64,000 bases of DNA from Parietaria judaica (GCA_954871525.1 OX940872.1:6657180-6721179), one strand, 5' to 3'; shown: positions 1 through 12,900, counted from the stretch's first letter. The notes: generated by a model not told the origin, from the letters alone. Translations and numbers: made by a program.

Positions 1-479
1 TCGAATACACTACATGGATGATCGATCTACTAACCACATTGAAATTGATAATCTAATAAATGATTAGTAATTAGTTAATGGATACAACTGCATGAATTCT
101 TTGTAGTATAATCGAAACTCCTTACCTCATTAAAATTGGATAATCAAAAAAATAATCGGTTAGTGGATACAACTTTCATGTACCCGCATGATCGGTTATA
201 AGTTTATAACTACCAATGGCACTCAAATCCTACCCTATCCGGTTTTACCCCTAGTTTGTATAGTACGAGGACCAGCTGCTAGACTTTACATCGGTAGGAT
301 ATAGTTTAATATAGGAAGCACGTGAGATGATTCAGTTTTACTGAGACTTGAAAAATTTATATTAAGAGGTTATACTTATATGTACTAACTACTATGATAT
401 AACTAGTTGAGGACTTTGTTCAGTTTAGTATATCATAATACGATTTGTTTGTTTCATACGTCTGAATTCATTTTTAAAG

Positions 480-2688
480 GGAGCGATTCGTGATGCTATT
501 GAGGATTCCTTGACATGGCCTGTTCGTAAAGTGGTCCCAATTTTGCCTGGAGACTACAGGTAATACAGAACAGGTTTAAGGATTGTAATTTATTTATTAA
601 AATTAAGAGTTATTGGCACAAGTGGTCCCTGATCTTTTCAGACAATGCCCGGTTATTCCCTGAACTTATAAATTAGCAACAATGCCACTTGAACTCAAAT
701 TTTGCTGCGAACGACCTCTTAACCGTCAAATTTTAAGTGACTATTACACGTAACACGTATCTTTATTAAGGGTAAATAAGGTCTTTACACACACCCATGA
801 AGAGTGATTGACAGAATACTCCCTGAACAGGTCGGGAGGTGCTCAATTACCCCATAACTTTGAAAAATAGATTTTTTTACAGTTTACTCCAAACTCAAAC
901 TTTAGTGCTTTCAACCTCTAGTAAGTCATAGATCGTTTGAAATTTAATGGAATCACATGTATTTATTGATTTGTTTTCATTTCAAAGTGACCTGGAATTA
1001 AAGCCGGTTGGGACCTTGGAAGTGAAGCTTGTGCAAGCTAAGGAACTCACTAATAAAGACATTGTTGGGAAATCAGATCCGTATGCCGTATTGTATGTTC
1101 GGCCAATACGTGACAGAATGAAAACCAGCAAAACAATTGTAAGTAATCAACTTTATCTTTTTAATATCATATCCATATTCCTCATTTAATTTCGTTTAAA
1201 ATTATCCGTCTATTATTTTCCCAGAACAATGATTTAAATCCAATTTGGAATGAGCACTTCGAATTTGTCGTCGAAGATGCTTCAACGCAGCACTTGGTGG
1301 TTAAAATTTTCGATAGTGAAGGGCTTCAGGCATCTGAGCTCATTGGATGTGCTCATGTAAGGCTAAACGACCTTATGCCCGGTAAAGTGAAGGATGTTTG
1401 GTTGAAGCTGGTTAAAGATTTGGAGGTCCAGAGAGACACTAAAAACAGAGGACAGGTAACGCGAAATGACGCTTTTTCGTCCTTTCGGTTTCACTATGAG
1501 GAACATATAGTTCTCTAATTTTTTTTGTGATAATGATTTCTGCATATCAATAATCAATAATGTTACATTTTATACACTCCGATCTGCTACTAAAAACCTC
1601 GTAATAATACGTAACTCCTGATCTGCATGTACACGGACTTGTATTAATATGAGCAATGGGATATATGTACAGTATATGTAGTCTTGATATCTTTTGTTAA
1701 TATGAGTATCTTCTGTTAGGTTCATTTGGAGCTCCTATACTGTCCTTTTGGCACAGAAAACGGTTTCGTGAATCCTTTCAATCCCGACTTCTCGATGACC
1801 TCTTTAGAGAAGGTTCTCAAAAGCGGTGCAAACGGAAAGGAAGCTTCCGAAACAGAGAAAGAACTCAGTCAAAAGAAGAGAGAGGTTATCATCAGAGGCG
1901 TACTTGCTGTGACTGTAATTTCTGCTGACGACTTACCGCCAGCTGATATGATGGGAAAAGCCGATCCTTTTGTGGTGCTCACTTTGAAGAAAGCGGGAAC
2001 CAAAAACAAAACTAGGGTAAGAAAATGCTTAAGCTTTAACTACTGCTCAAGAAACGTTGCAAAACTTTTTTATTTCGTTGTAATTATTAGTTACCTCTTG
2101 AACGCTGTTATATATCTGACTGTTTCGTCAAAATTCCAAGACAACATCTTCACTTTTTGTTTAGAAGTTGTTACATGAAAGAATGCAGATGACTCATATT
2201 TCAATACCGCCATTGAAAATGACGACTTTGTTCTTGAATTTAACAGAATCTGTCAGATGTTTAACAAGAGGGTTCATTTTTATAGTTTATAAATTCAGAG
2301 GGTAAATTGAAACATCTTTTTTGCTAAAAGTATATAGTTGACTTGTTTTTCAGGTAGTCAACGATAGCTTGAATCCCGTCTGGAACCAGACGTTTGACTT
2401 TGTCGTCGAGGACGGGTTGCACGACATGCTAATGGTCGAGGTCTACGATCACGATACTTTCGGGAAGGTAAAAAGTCTATACTACCCTTAGATTTGACCT
2501 AAGTACATTCTTCTATAACCGATTCTCACTAAACCGCGCAGGACTACATGGGACGCTGCATCCTAACGCTCACACGGGTTCTCCTCGAAGGGGAATACAA
2601 AGATAGCTTCCAGCTAGACGAAGCCAAATCCGGAAAATTGAACTTGCATCTCAAGTGGATGCCTCAACCGATCTTGCGTGATTCTTGA
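480..2688 (+). CDS. SYT5: Synaptotagmin-5-like C2 protein, 3' half (5' end outside window)
   Basis: Plant synaptotagmins tether the endoplasmic reticulum to the plasma membrane through Ca2+/lipid-binding C2 domains and an SMP lipid-transfer domain. Seven exons are visible: 480-559, 988-1138, 1225-1455, 1720-2016, 2354-2467 and 2542-2688 join cleanly at GT/AG sites; the first (AIRDAIEDSLTWPV) is the end of the SMP domain, so by this count six exons lie in the window and earlier ones lie upstream. Exons 2-3 encode C2A (VGTLEVKLVQAKELTNKD, KSDPYAVLYV, NDLNPIWNEHFEF). After a variable linker, exons 4-6 encode C2B (RGVLAVTVISADDLPPADMM, GKADPFVVL, NDSLNPVWNQTFDFV). The end WMPQPILRDS then TGA matches the SYT4/SYT5 (NTMC2T2) type, with no transmembrane C-terminus. 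The N-terminal anchor is not in the window. Recognition is from recalled family sequence; assignment to SYT5 rather than a close paralogue is likely, not certain. Confidence 0.93.
560..987 (+). other. SYT5 intron containing transposon-like sequence
   Basis: This 428-bp intron contains a stretch at about 610-940 with the style of a degraded miniature transposon (phrases such as ACCGTCAAATTTTAAGTGAC and repeated 'ccctgaac' segments). No convincing terminal repeats or target duplication were found, so it is described only as repeat-like intron sequence. Confidence 0.3.
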
Positions 2689-3927
2689 TCCGGCGACAAA
2701 GCTCGAATACGAGGAGAGAAGCGGAAAAATGATCAACGGTGTACATAATTGCTTCATCAGAGGTTAGTGAAGTCGCAGGGAGAATTTGACCTAACAATTC
2801 AGATCAGGTTTTCAGGCTTCTATATATATGTATACCTTTATGTATCAGTTTTTGTATTGAGAGTTCTTCTTCTGATGTACCTTTATATATCTATCATAGT
2901 TATAGAAAAAACGGCTATTTTGATGAATATTTTTGCAAAATATTTTAATTTTCATGGCAATATGGTTTATATTTTCTTCCTGTTATGCCCTTATTACCAA
3001 AATGCCCACATTCGTAAACCACTAAACTGGTTTTACAGAGAAGCCATTTAATATTTGCATAGGTGATACAGTCGTCTTGTTCCAAGCTATTAGATGAAAA
3101 TGATTTTAAAAAAAGGAAGAAAAAAAAGAGAATTTAAATTAATATAATAAGTTATAAGAAAGAGTTCTCAAGTCAAGATTATTATTGAGATGCAGATTCT
3201 GAAAAACTAATGAAAAAGAAAACAGGGCTAAAAGCTAGCTAATGATACTGTCAAACCTTGTCAAAAGGTTATAGCTGCAAATTTTCATGTTTAAGTTCGA
3301 TCTCGTAAATAATAATAAAAAGGGACAATTGCGAAAAAAGTATTCGCGGTAGTCAATTGAGCCGACCCGGTGGATATTTTATATTTTTTGGATGCAAAAA
3401 ATACTAAAGCTCATTAAATAAAAATAGTTCTGTCTATAATTATTTTCAAAATGTACCCTCATTTAATTAAAAATGTGTAAGAGAAAAATTTAAATTGAAT
3501 ATATCTATATAACCTTCGAATATAGATATATTCAATTTAAATTGAATATGTCTATATAACCTTGAATATATCTATATAATTTGGCCGATAGCGCCACCCC
3601 ATTAAAAAAAAAAGTCTAAAATGAAACCACGAACCAAGAATTTATTATTATTGTAATTTTTTTTTTTGTCTCTGTCTTCGGTTTTTCTAGGACAAAAAAT
3701 TGTCCCCGCTCCGGTTTGCTGAACTTCAATACTTACGTAGAACTTGTACAACTTCGTAATCGGAAACCATTGCAGCATAAACACTTTGTTTCCATTATTC
3801 ATCAGCATTCAACACATGACTAACAAAGTAGTGTCATACAAATTCACACAATGAGAAATTCCAGGATTATCCAATCCAATGTTTTTCTCTTCTCTGAAAC
3901 ATCATATGATCATCTTCACTGTCCTCC
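2689..3927. other. Spacer between SYT5 and PAP26 with an AT-rich palindrome
   Basis: The first 300 bases are probably the SYT5 3' UTR. No gene was found in the rest. At about 3488-3583 there is a compact inverted repeat: AATTGAATATATCTATATAA is followed, after a 7-base centre, by its near-perfect reverse complement, and then by a further partial direct copy. The two genes converge here. Confidence 0.7.
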
Positions 3928-4574
3928 TCATTTTGAGGAAAAGACTTCTCTCCTCAGAGGATGTTTCTCCAGCTTTCGCCTCCTGTAATTGCTCGCCCTG
4001 CATTATCGGAAATTTAGCATTATTTTTGTTTTCTCGACAATAAAAAAAAAACGATAATTACGGTGTTTCTACTTTCTACTAGTAGACTAACCAGTACTGG
4101 TTTCGCAATACAAATGCGTCAGTCTCGAGCTTCTTCCCGTCGTCGTTTCGGTTCCAATGGTAAAGCGCATGTGTGCGGTTCTTCATCTCGAGTGTCGAAT
4201 GTCCATAGCTAGCTTCCCGAAATGCAGAGTAGTCTGGTTGTGGATCTAAGAACCTGCAGTGCCCATAAAGTCAACATTGAATTTAACGGTCAAAAGTCAC
4301 TGCTCACTTGTGATCATGTCGCGTAAAATATCATTAAAGCGCAGCACGAATTTTTTGTTTTACCTTCCGGCAAGACCTTCCTGATTTCCTCCATCTCCGA
4401 CTGTTATGTACACAGGTGCCGATTTGTCCGGAACGGGGAAACGTTCACCGCTCGTGATGTTGTAGTGAATGTTCGAGATTCTATACTGCAAACACCAAAT
4501 ATGAAAGAAAAACAAAAACACAATGAATACTTGATTTCCATTCTATTTTTTTTTTCTTTTTTAAGGTTCCAGGT

Positions 4575-4613
<39 letters not shown>

Positions 4614-6178
4614 CTTTCATACAAGCTCTAAGTATGACAGCACTGCATCATACCGATCTTTCGTAAGCATGAACGTGGCCGGCAAATATTACGTCGACTC
4701 TGTACTTAACAAACCAGCTCTCGAACGCCGCTCTCATGCTTTCGCCCTCCATATAGTGGGCGCTATTGCTATTGTAGATCGGAGTGTGCATGAGAACGAT
4801 CAGCCACGGGGTCTTCTCTCTGTCGACCCTCTCCAGCTCTGCACACAGCCATCTCCACTGCGGCGTGTATTTCACTGTTCCATTGGCGCAGATAACGGTG
4901 AGTTCAAGAAACAACATTATTCAAAAATAGGAACCGAGAGCCGATAACGTTTGCATTATTACCGAATGGAGAGTAGCTGGAGAGGACGATTATGTGGGCC
5001 GAGGCGCGTCGGATTGCATACCAGAGAGGGCTGCTACTTTGGCAAGCTAGATGAGGAGTGGCGTATCGGTGAAGAAAGTTCTTCATCGGAGTTACTTCAT
5101 CCTATGAACATGTGAGTACGTCGAAAGAAAATTAATAAAAAATGTGCTTTTTTTTTTTGTGTGCAAAAATACCGTCAAATGTAAGATTGCAGGGTATTTT
5201 CTCACAACCCAAATCACTTTTTAGACCCTTACCAAATGAGGGAAGTAATCAATTTCATGATTTCCCGTGGTCCAAATCCACGGCTGATAAGCGGTGCTTC
5301 GTTCAGCGAATCGACCCCATGTATCCCAGCGCATACCGATATCGTTATTATCGTATCTGTCAGCATAAGAGAGGTCTCCAACGAACAAGACGGCCTCGGC
5401 TCCGCTCTGCATGTAATGCTCGAGCGTTGAAAGAGAATTATATGTCTGGCCCAAATCCCCTGCAGTATTCAGACACCGTGACTCGAATATCATTAGCGTG
5501 TACACACTATGAAGATTCTGAAAAACTGAATCAAGATAACTCTAGAAAAAATCACCTATTATCCCAAACTTGTAAGGCGCATCGGGATCTACTCTTGGAG
5601 GTGTTTTGAACGAAAATTCTCGAGCAGAGTCACCACTCCCGATTCTGTAGTAGTACTTGGTGTTATACTGTGAGACGGAAAGCACCGACAAAAGATTAGA
5701 TCACAATCGCATAACACAAACCATTTTCCACATTCAAGTGAAGAAATTTACCTCAAGACCGGAAACGAGACAGTGGTGGATAAAGCCGGACTGGTACTTG
5801 TAAAACGTGTAGTTTTGCGCAGTCCCTTCTGCCGTGAACACGTAATTCTTCTCTGTTGTTCCGTAATGCACTTTGTTGGACCCGGGCTCATCGGGCGTGA
5901 CCCACGAGATGATCACGGCTTTCCCGTCGTAGTCACCTTGAGTGATATGCACCTGTAAAGACATGTTCAGTGGTAATACTGACATGTCCGGAGAAGATTA
6001 CGAAAAAGCTTACTTGCTGTGGTGCATTGTGGCCATCGGGAACCGCAAACACTTCGTTGTCGAGCGGAATATCAGTCGCCGGCCACTCTGACCGGACAAA
6101 CTGGCTCGTCATCCCGGCATCTCCGCCCTTCAAAACGCCCAGGAAAACAAAGAACGCGACTATCACGCGAAGCAACAT
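3928..6178 (-). CDS. PAP26: Purple acid phosphatase, PAP26-like, complete (9 exons, 472 aa)
   Basis: A secreted or vacuolar di-metal phosphomonoesterase; the PAP26 type is the main intracellular acid phosphatase in Arabidopsis and acts in phosphate recycling. Coding exons on the minus strand: 6178-6014, 5952-5752, 5667-5556, 5459-5233, 5101-4963, 4874-4654, 4485-4364, 4253-4092, 3997-3928; total 1419 nt. Residues 1-21 ([21 protein letters not shown]) form a signal peptide. The metallophosphatase signatures are complete: D161 in [14 protein letters not shown] (188-195), GNHE (225-228), VLMH (H311) and GHVHAYERS (347-355), so an active enzyme is expected. The last 70-bp exon is missed by simple ORF finding but encodes the basic tail [10 protein letters not shown] characteristic of PAP26; reading through instead would stop four codons after QYW. 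Length agrees with Arabidopsis PAP26 (475 aa). A long (AT)n microsatellite lies in the intron at 4579-4611. Confidence 0.95.
4579..4611. repeat. (AT)n microsatellite in PAP26 intron
   Basis: Uninterrupted AT dinucleotide run of about 16 units inside the intron between the exons ending at 4874/4654 and beginning at 4485. Likely length-polymorphic. Confidence 0.9.
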
Positions 6179-7653
6179 GGCCTCTCTCCGAAAACTCGCC
6201 CTTCCACGGATTCAATCACCCAATTACACAGCAAACCTGTCTACACCAATCATTCAAGATCAGCCATAAGAAAAACTCTACACATATATACACATATATA
6301 CATACATACACACATATGTATGTTTAATAAGCTGAAAATTTTCTAGAAGTGAGAAAGCAATTACTTGAGCTAACTCTGAAGAGAAATTGCATAGAGAAGC
6401 TAAATCTTAATAACTCCTCATAATATAAGGCATGTGAATTCATTTACTAGCTTATATACATATACATACATATATATATATATATAAGCAACAACTTCCC
6501 ATGCCTTGTCTGGTTATCTTGATTACTATACTTTTGTGTGGCCTTATCTTCTTATCGGTGAGATCAAACATAAAAGTATCATCACAATCTGACCCATCTC
6601 AAATCTTGGACTATCTTTCATACCCATATGCCCAAACCAGCTCAAGATCCAGAATCACGTCTCATTCTTAGCCCTAACTCCCAAGATCGAATCTTTTCAT
6701 GCAAGTAAAGAAAAAAAAGGCCGTTTCTTCGATGTTCCCGAAGTCGAAAGAGATCGCCCCACTAACCTCGAGATTGGGTATCCGTGATCTTTGTCGGAGG
6801 ACGGCGTAGGTTAGCAGTGAGGAACTGACGTGTCGTGTCTTCTTGCCTGGGCTTGTGCTTGTGTCGTGTCTTTCATTAGTGTATGTAGGTGTGGAGTAGA
6901 CCGAACCGAAGTGGTGGTGGATTCCTTTGCTTCAATCCCAAAATAACCAAAACGATGTGGACTTTGATGGGGACTTTCTGCCATTTTTTAGTTTGGATAT
7001 TCTTTCTTCGTAAATATAATATTCCACGTTGCATATTTTCATTGTGGGGCCCGCCAGGATGTGGAATCAACCAAGTTTCGACTTTTATTATATATATTAT
7101 GTAATAATCTTTGTACATTAGTATCACTATTTTATCGATTATTAAAATTAATTATAAATAATTCTTTATCTATCATATTATATTCTAAAAATTCAGGCTT
7201 AATTTTTTTCGCTCTCTCGCGACGAAATTCTTGCTCCGCCAAATCATATTGTTAGTTTCATAATTCATTCATGCTCCTTCGCCCACTATTCATGATTAAA
7301 TGACGTCTGAATTTATATAAATATTATGAGAGAGGACTCCAATTGCTTTGAAGATTGAGACCCATTTCTTAAATTAATGAGAAAATAAGTTCACAAGAAT
7401 AAGAGCAATGAAAAATAAGTAATTCGTTTGCCTTTGTTTTGGGGTTTATTTCTTCTTTTATGCATATTCCATTTGCGATATCATATATTCGAATATATTC
7501 CATTTGCCGATATGCTTATAGTTATATTCGAATATATTTGTTGCCCATAATATAATGTTTTAAGGGTTTCGTGGTCAATTTGATATCTGCTTACATTTCG
7601 CATTATTAAGAATAAACTCCACAAGAAAGAACTTTATGTACATATAAATAATA
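6179..7653. other. PAP26 upstream region and AT-rich spacer
   Basis: The first few hundred bases must hold the PAP26 promoter and 5' UTR (minus strand). TA/CATA simple repeats occur around 6280-6320 and 6455-6485. Short ORFs here show no family resemblance. No gene recognised. Confidence 0.6.
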
Positions 7654-8751
7654 GGGTAAATTACGGCTAATGTACTTAATGTTTGATCTTCTGCGGATTA
7701 TGTACCCAATGTTTATTTTTAGTGGCTAATGTACCAAATGTTTAATCTGTTAGATATTTTCGTGTTTTCCGTTAGTTTACCGTTAGAGAGTTATCCTCCT
7801 CTATATGCATTCTTTTTGTATTTTTGACATAACTCACTCATTTTTTGTCCAAATTTTATGCATGACGTATGAATAAGTTTTAGAAAAATACGAAATTTCA
7901 ACTACAACGTAAAATTGGACGTAAGTTTAATGCAAAATATTTGTTTCGAGAAAATTTTACTATACTTAATGACCTTTTATGATGAAACGAAAAATTAAAA
8001 AGTTGTAGATAAATATTTTGTCCTTCCAGAGGATGTTTATTTATAAATTTTGGACAAAAATTGAGTAAGTTATGCAAAAAATATGAAAGATTATTTCACA
8101 TCACATATTTCATATTTTTAGCATAACTCACTCGTTTTATTATCCAAAATTTATAAATAAATATCCGCTGGAAATATAAAATATTTATCTACAAATTTTT
8201 AGTTTTACGTTTCATCATAAAAAGTCATTAAGTATAGTAAAATTTTCTCGAAACAAATATTTTGCATTAAACTTACGTCCAATTTTACGTTGTATTTGAA
8301 ATTTAGTATTTTTATAAAACTTATTTTACAAAACTTAAAACATAAAAATTGTATATCTATCTCTTATCTTAATAACCATAGGTCGTGCATAAAATTTGGA
8401 CAAAAAATGAGTGAGTTATGTCAAAAATACGAAAAGTGTACATGTAGAGGAGGATAACTCTCTAACGGTCAACTAACGGAAAACATGAAAATATCTAACA
8501 GATCAAACATTGGATACATTAGCCACCAAAAATAAACATTGGGTACATTCAGGGGCGGACGTATGTTAAGGGATGGGGTGGTTGAAACCACCCCCAAAGT
8601 TTTGAAAATTGCACTAAAAGGACCAAAATACTATAAACTTATTTACATAAACCACCCCCAAAAAATTAAATTTAATGGAAAAGAAAAATTAAACCCCCCC
8701 GGTCTCCGAATCCTGGTTCCGCCACTGGGTACATTAGCCGCAGTTTAACCC
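7654..8751. mobile_element. Long fold-back (TIR) DNA transposon, non-autonomous
   Basis: Nearly the whole element is one imperfect inverted repeat. The left end GGGTAAATTACGGCTAATGT is mirrored at the right end (reverse complement GGGTTAAACTGCGGCTAATG), and internal blocks pair too: 'gacataactcactcatttttt' near 7828 against 'aaaaaatgagtgagttatgtc' near 8404, and AAAATTTTACTATACTTAAT near 7953 against its complement near 8228. The hairpin centre lies near 8095. Without the nested insertion (8550-8727 plus one 8-bp duplication) it would be about 0.9 kb. Flanks are AT-rich (ATAAATAATA / ATTAAATATA) and do not give a clean target duplication. No transposase is encoded. Such structures are usually Mutator-like or fold-back derivatives. 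Confidence 0.8.
8550..8727. mobile_element. 178-bp hAT-type MITE nested in the fold-back element
   Basis: Bounded by CAGGGGCGGA at the left and TCCGCCACTG at the right (imperfect terminal inverted repeats CAG-G/T-GGCGGA) and flanked by a perfect 8-bp duplication GGTACATT at 8542-8549 and 8728-8735. An 8-bp duplication with these ends fits the hAT superfamily. It contains two runs of 'accacccccaaa' in similar spacing. An ORF overlaps it but is fortuitous. Confidence 0.88.
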
Positions 8752-9324
8752 ATTAAATATATGACATTATATGTACTTATTGTCTTTGTTTATGAATGTC
8801 CTGTCAACGGTACAAACGGAAGAGTACTTTGCCCGAATGTGTGAAAGTAACTTCAATCTCCTATGATGCAGTCTAAACTCTAAACCAGTTGAATCAATGA
8901 TCCTACATTTTGGTTGTCGGATTTGGACAAGACGACCGCCACTGGACGTCAAGCTAGTATAAGCATGACTGCATGAATATTGGCAGTATTATCGATACCG
9001 GGATTCGGTAGTAACATGACTGCATGGTATTTTGTATTTTTTTGGATTTTGTCCCAAATTTTTCCCGGTTTATGTCTCGATTTATTTCCCAATTTTTATT
9101 TTTTTCGGTCTCGGTTTGTCATGAAGAAAACAAAAGGATAAATATTTTAGAACGATACTGACACAAAAAAAATAATCCAATTTTTCAAAATAGAAAAAAT
9201 AGAAAAACTAATTTCCCAATTATGGTTTCTAGTTTCCCAATTGAGGTACGATTTCGTTTAAGACAATTTACATTGTTATGACGACATCTATCTATGTCGT
9301 TCAAACATATTGGGCTCCAAATAC

Positions 9325-9912
9325 TAGGGCTGTAAGCGGAGCGGATATCCGGTTTTTCGGAACTATCCGAATCCGGATCCGAATTTCCGGATATCCGAAA
9401 ATCGATATCCGGATCCGAAAATTCGGATATCCGTATATCTGTTTTCAAAACCCGGATCCGGTACCCGAATTCTGTTTTAAATCCGGATCCGGATGTTATC
9501 TGAATATCAGGATCTGGTTTTTATTTTTATATATATATATATATATAAAAAGATAAAACGTAAGTATTAACCACTAAAAAACCCGTACAAGTCTAGTACA
9601 TATTTTCCCGTTGTCCAAAAAACCAGTACAAGTCTATTAATGAAATGGAGTGTCGACAAAAATAGAGTCACCTAAACCTAAAGAATTAAAATATATTATT
9701 AAAATTTAAAATATTAAAATAAACCGGGTTTAAAACTGGATACGGATATCCGGATTTTATAAAATCAAAACCCGTATCCGAATCCGGTTTTTAATCTGGA
9801 TCCGGATATCCGTATCCGGTTTTTGGATACGGATTCGGATTCGGATTCGGATTTGAAGATCGGATACAGATACGGATTTTTAACTTTATTCCGGGTTTTC
9901 GTTACAGCCCTA
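9325..9912. mobile_element. hAT-type non-autonomous element, copy 1 (subterminal GGATATCCG repeats)
   Basis: Ends TAGGGCTGTAA and TTACAGCCCTA are inverted repeats. Both subterminal zones are packed with variants of CCGGATATCCG, GGATCCGGAT and GGATTCGGAT, with an AT-rich core (9520-9720). It is homologous over its whole length to 14937-15517 but in the opposite orientation. Flanking octamers CCAAATAC and ACATATAC are only a partial match, as for an old duplication. Dense subterminal repeats resemble the transposase-binding arrays of hAT elements; that role is inferred. Confidence 0.8.
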
Positions 9913-12900
9913 ACATATACAAAAGCTCAACATTCGAATAAGCCCAATTCGGCCAAGTCCAAGAAGGCCTGGTCAAACAAGTTACAAGGAGGACATCGAC
10001 GAAGGGACGCGACGAGGATCTTCACCAGCAAAAAGACACACCATCATAGGACTTCATCGATGAAACCTTGTCGATGAATTCGATCGCCAATAAGCAGAGG
10101 AAGCGACAGTTTAGGCCGACGACGAGACACACTCTCGCCGACGAGGCTGAAAAATACAAATGACGAAGATAGAAGCGAGATTGGAGCAATCAGCGTGGCG
10201 CAAGCGACGCCCTAGCGGATTAGCGACAACGACTACACCTATGATTACAAGTACAACCATCTCATTATGGCCATTATGAGAGAATCCAACACAATTGTAA
10301 CAACCCATTTATGATGGCTGATGCGAATTATTTAACTCATTACAGATAGAGGGCTCATGCCCATGTACAAAAGATCGTAACTTCACTATCAATACACACA
10401 CAAAGGTTTCGACATTGAAGTCCATCACAAAAATCACCCAACTCATTTTTTTAAGTACTCGTCTCTTTAAAAGTGATCTAGCTTTAACGAAAAGACTTGA
10501 ACTCTGAGATAAATTAAACTCGAATTTACACTCAGCTGTAAATCCGTGGTTGCGGGGGTAAATTTTCTCCTCAACACGTATGCAATTATTTATACTTTGA
10601 TAGAGACGTGTAATGTTTGGCATTGGTGATTGACTCATAAAATGATAGTCAGTAATACTCAATGCACAATTATAGAAGGCATTTGGGAATTAGGAACATT
10701 TTTTGTTTTAGCTCCTATATAAAGCTTTAATTTTGTCACACCATATTTATAATTATTATTCAATTATCTTTGTAAATTTGGGATTCGGATTTTAGATTCC
10801 TACATTTTGTCTGAATCTTTTAACAATAAGAAAATTGGATACTAAATAAAAGACTCTTTAATCTGACTCGTTTGATTTTTTACTTCTGAAATTTGAATTT
10901 TTTTTTTATTTTTTTTTTTGTGTTTTTAAAAAAAAGTTGAAACAAAAGATTGGGTCCTTGTCCTTCCCCATCTAGAGTATTATACTAATTTTCGTTGTAA
11001 GCTTATTTCTTTCACTTATTTTAAACAAAACATGAAGAATATAATTCTTATTTAATTTATTAATTTATTTTTGTTGTCCAAGTTATAGCTTTAATAGGTT
11101 GAGTACTCTCCAAGAAATGAAGCAATGTTGACTCACTATTTTGGGGAAATATTGAATCATTGGTTTTCATTTAATTGCCAATCTTGAGCTGTCCTAATTT
11201 TTTCTACTCTATTATCTTTGTTATTATTTATTAATTATAATGTTTGACCTTCAAACATGTTTAAATTAAAATGACCCAGTAATTAAATTCTTGTTGGTCC
11301 ATTAGTTGATCCATTAAATACAATCTTTTCAATTGAATAAGTTCAGTGCATTAATTTAGGATAGAAAACTCAAAAGTAAAAGCTCATCAAGATTTTTAAT
11401 TTTTAAAATAAAGTTTTTTTAGTCGTACCATTATAAGTATAATGGTACGCAACTTTTTTTTTTTTTAAAGCAATTTGATTTCATTCAATCAAACAAGTTG
11501 GGGAGAAAAATCCAACTTTTGAATAAACCCAATTGAACTTATCTAATTATATTAGTAATAATTTTAGCTCATAACATGCCCTTATTGGTTAGTCCTAGAC
11601 TAATATTCTTCATCTAAAGAAGAAGAAAAAGATGCCTTATCTTCACACAATATTTTGTACTCAACAAGAAAAGGTTTTTAGATAATTTTTATGTCGTGAG
11701 ACTCGAACATTATATTTTAAAAACGTAAATTTAAATATTTAATTAACCACCGAACTAACTTCCGTATAAGTAAATTTCACGAGCTTGAAAATAAAAATAA
11801 AAATTATTAACCTAATGCAGTGTTTTTACGTCCCTTTCATATCAAAATTACCTTAAATAATTAGGTAGGTAGTTGAGCATTTAATTTCTGTGGCCATTCA
11901 ATGAAATGCCCATATCCTTGTAAATACACCAAATTCCCATAATAGCTTATAAAATAAAAATAAAACACTAAAAAAACAACAAACTTGGTATATAGCTAGA
12001 AACAACCATTGAAAATGACACCACTCTAGTTCATCATCAACATTTTAGATCAATTGTTTCCTTTTATTTTTCTTTCTTCTCTCATATTTAAAATTAATTA
12101 TAATAAAAACAATCATCATTATAACAAGTGGGGTCTCTTACGTACAGAAAATGGAGGTATTCACAATTTTGTACAAGAAAAGAGGCGATTTGTTAGCAAT
12201 ATGGCATGTTATTATCTTCTTCATAATTCATATATAAGTAATTTTTAGTGCCTAATAAGTCTTAAACACATTTCATTTCTAAAATTAATGCTAACAACTT
12301 AAGACAAGTGATTTACCAGCTAATTAAACACTAATATTTGTTGTATTAGTGGTTAATGAAATCTGGTTGCCATCTATCGAACACAAATTAAAATAAAATT
12401 GTCACGAAGAATTTCATTAATGAATAATGACTATTTAATCGGATTAGATTCCAAATTTTAATAGTATATTAAGGATTGGATTTCTAATAATTTAGTGTGT
12501 TTGGAAATGACTCATTTTCCTCGTGCTGAAAACAAAACACATAACAAGTAAAAAAAAAATTACGACATATTTGTCAACACAAATATCATGTGATAACAAT
12601 CATAATAATAATAAAAATACATATAGATATTGATGTCGGAATTTTTTCTAACATCAGTGATCATATCTCCACACCTTTATTATTATTTAATCACGGGTAA
12701 GAAATATCAGATCTTTATCATAATATAATTCTTAAAATACGATGTCGGTGATTGTTTTTACTAATAACTACGCAATTATATTGTTTCATGTACATATTAT
12801 ATATACACACACGTTATTGAGTATTTAATTGCATTTACAAATTAGTATATTAAATTGTTTCAATGTGAAAAAAACATCAAATAAATCCTGACTACGTAGA

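Noticed and set aside
4465..4947. 160-codon plus-strand ORF
   Set aside because: Antisense to a PAP26 exon and spanning the AT microsatellite; low-complexity translation.
5142..5609. 155-codon plus-strand ORF
   Set aside because: Antisense shadow of PAP26 exons.
8539..8748. 69-codon ORF
   Set aside because: Lies across a 178-bp MITE and its duplication; fortuitous.
9823..10077. ORF beginning MDTDSDSDSDLK
   Set aside because: Translation of the subterminal GGATTCGGAT repeats of a hAT-type element.
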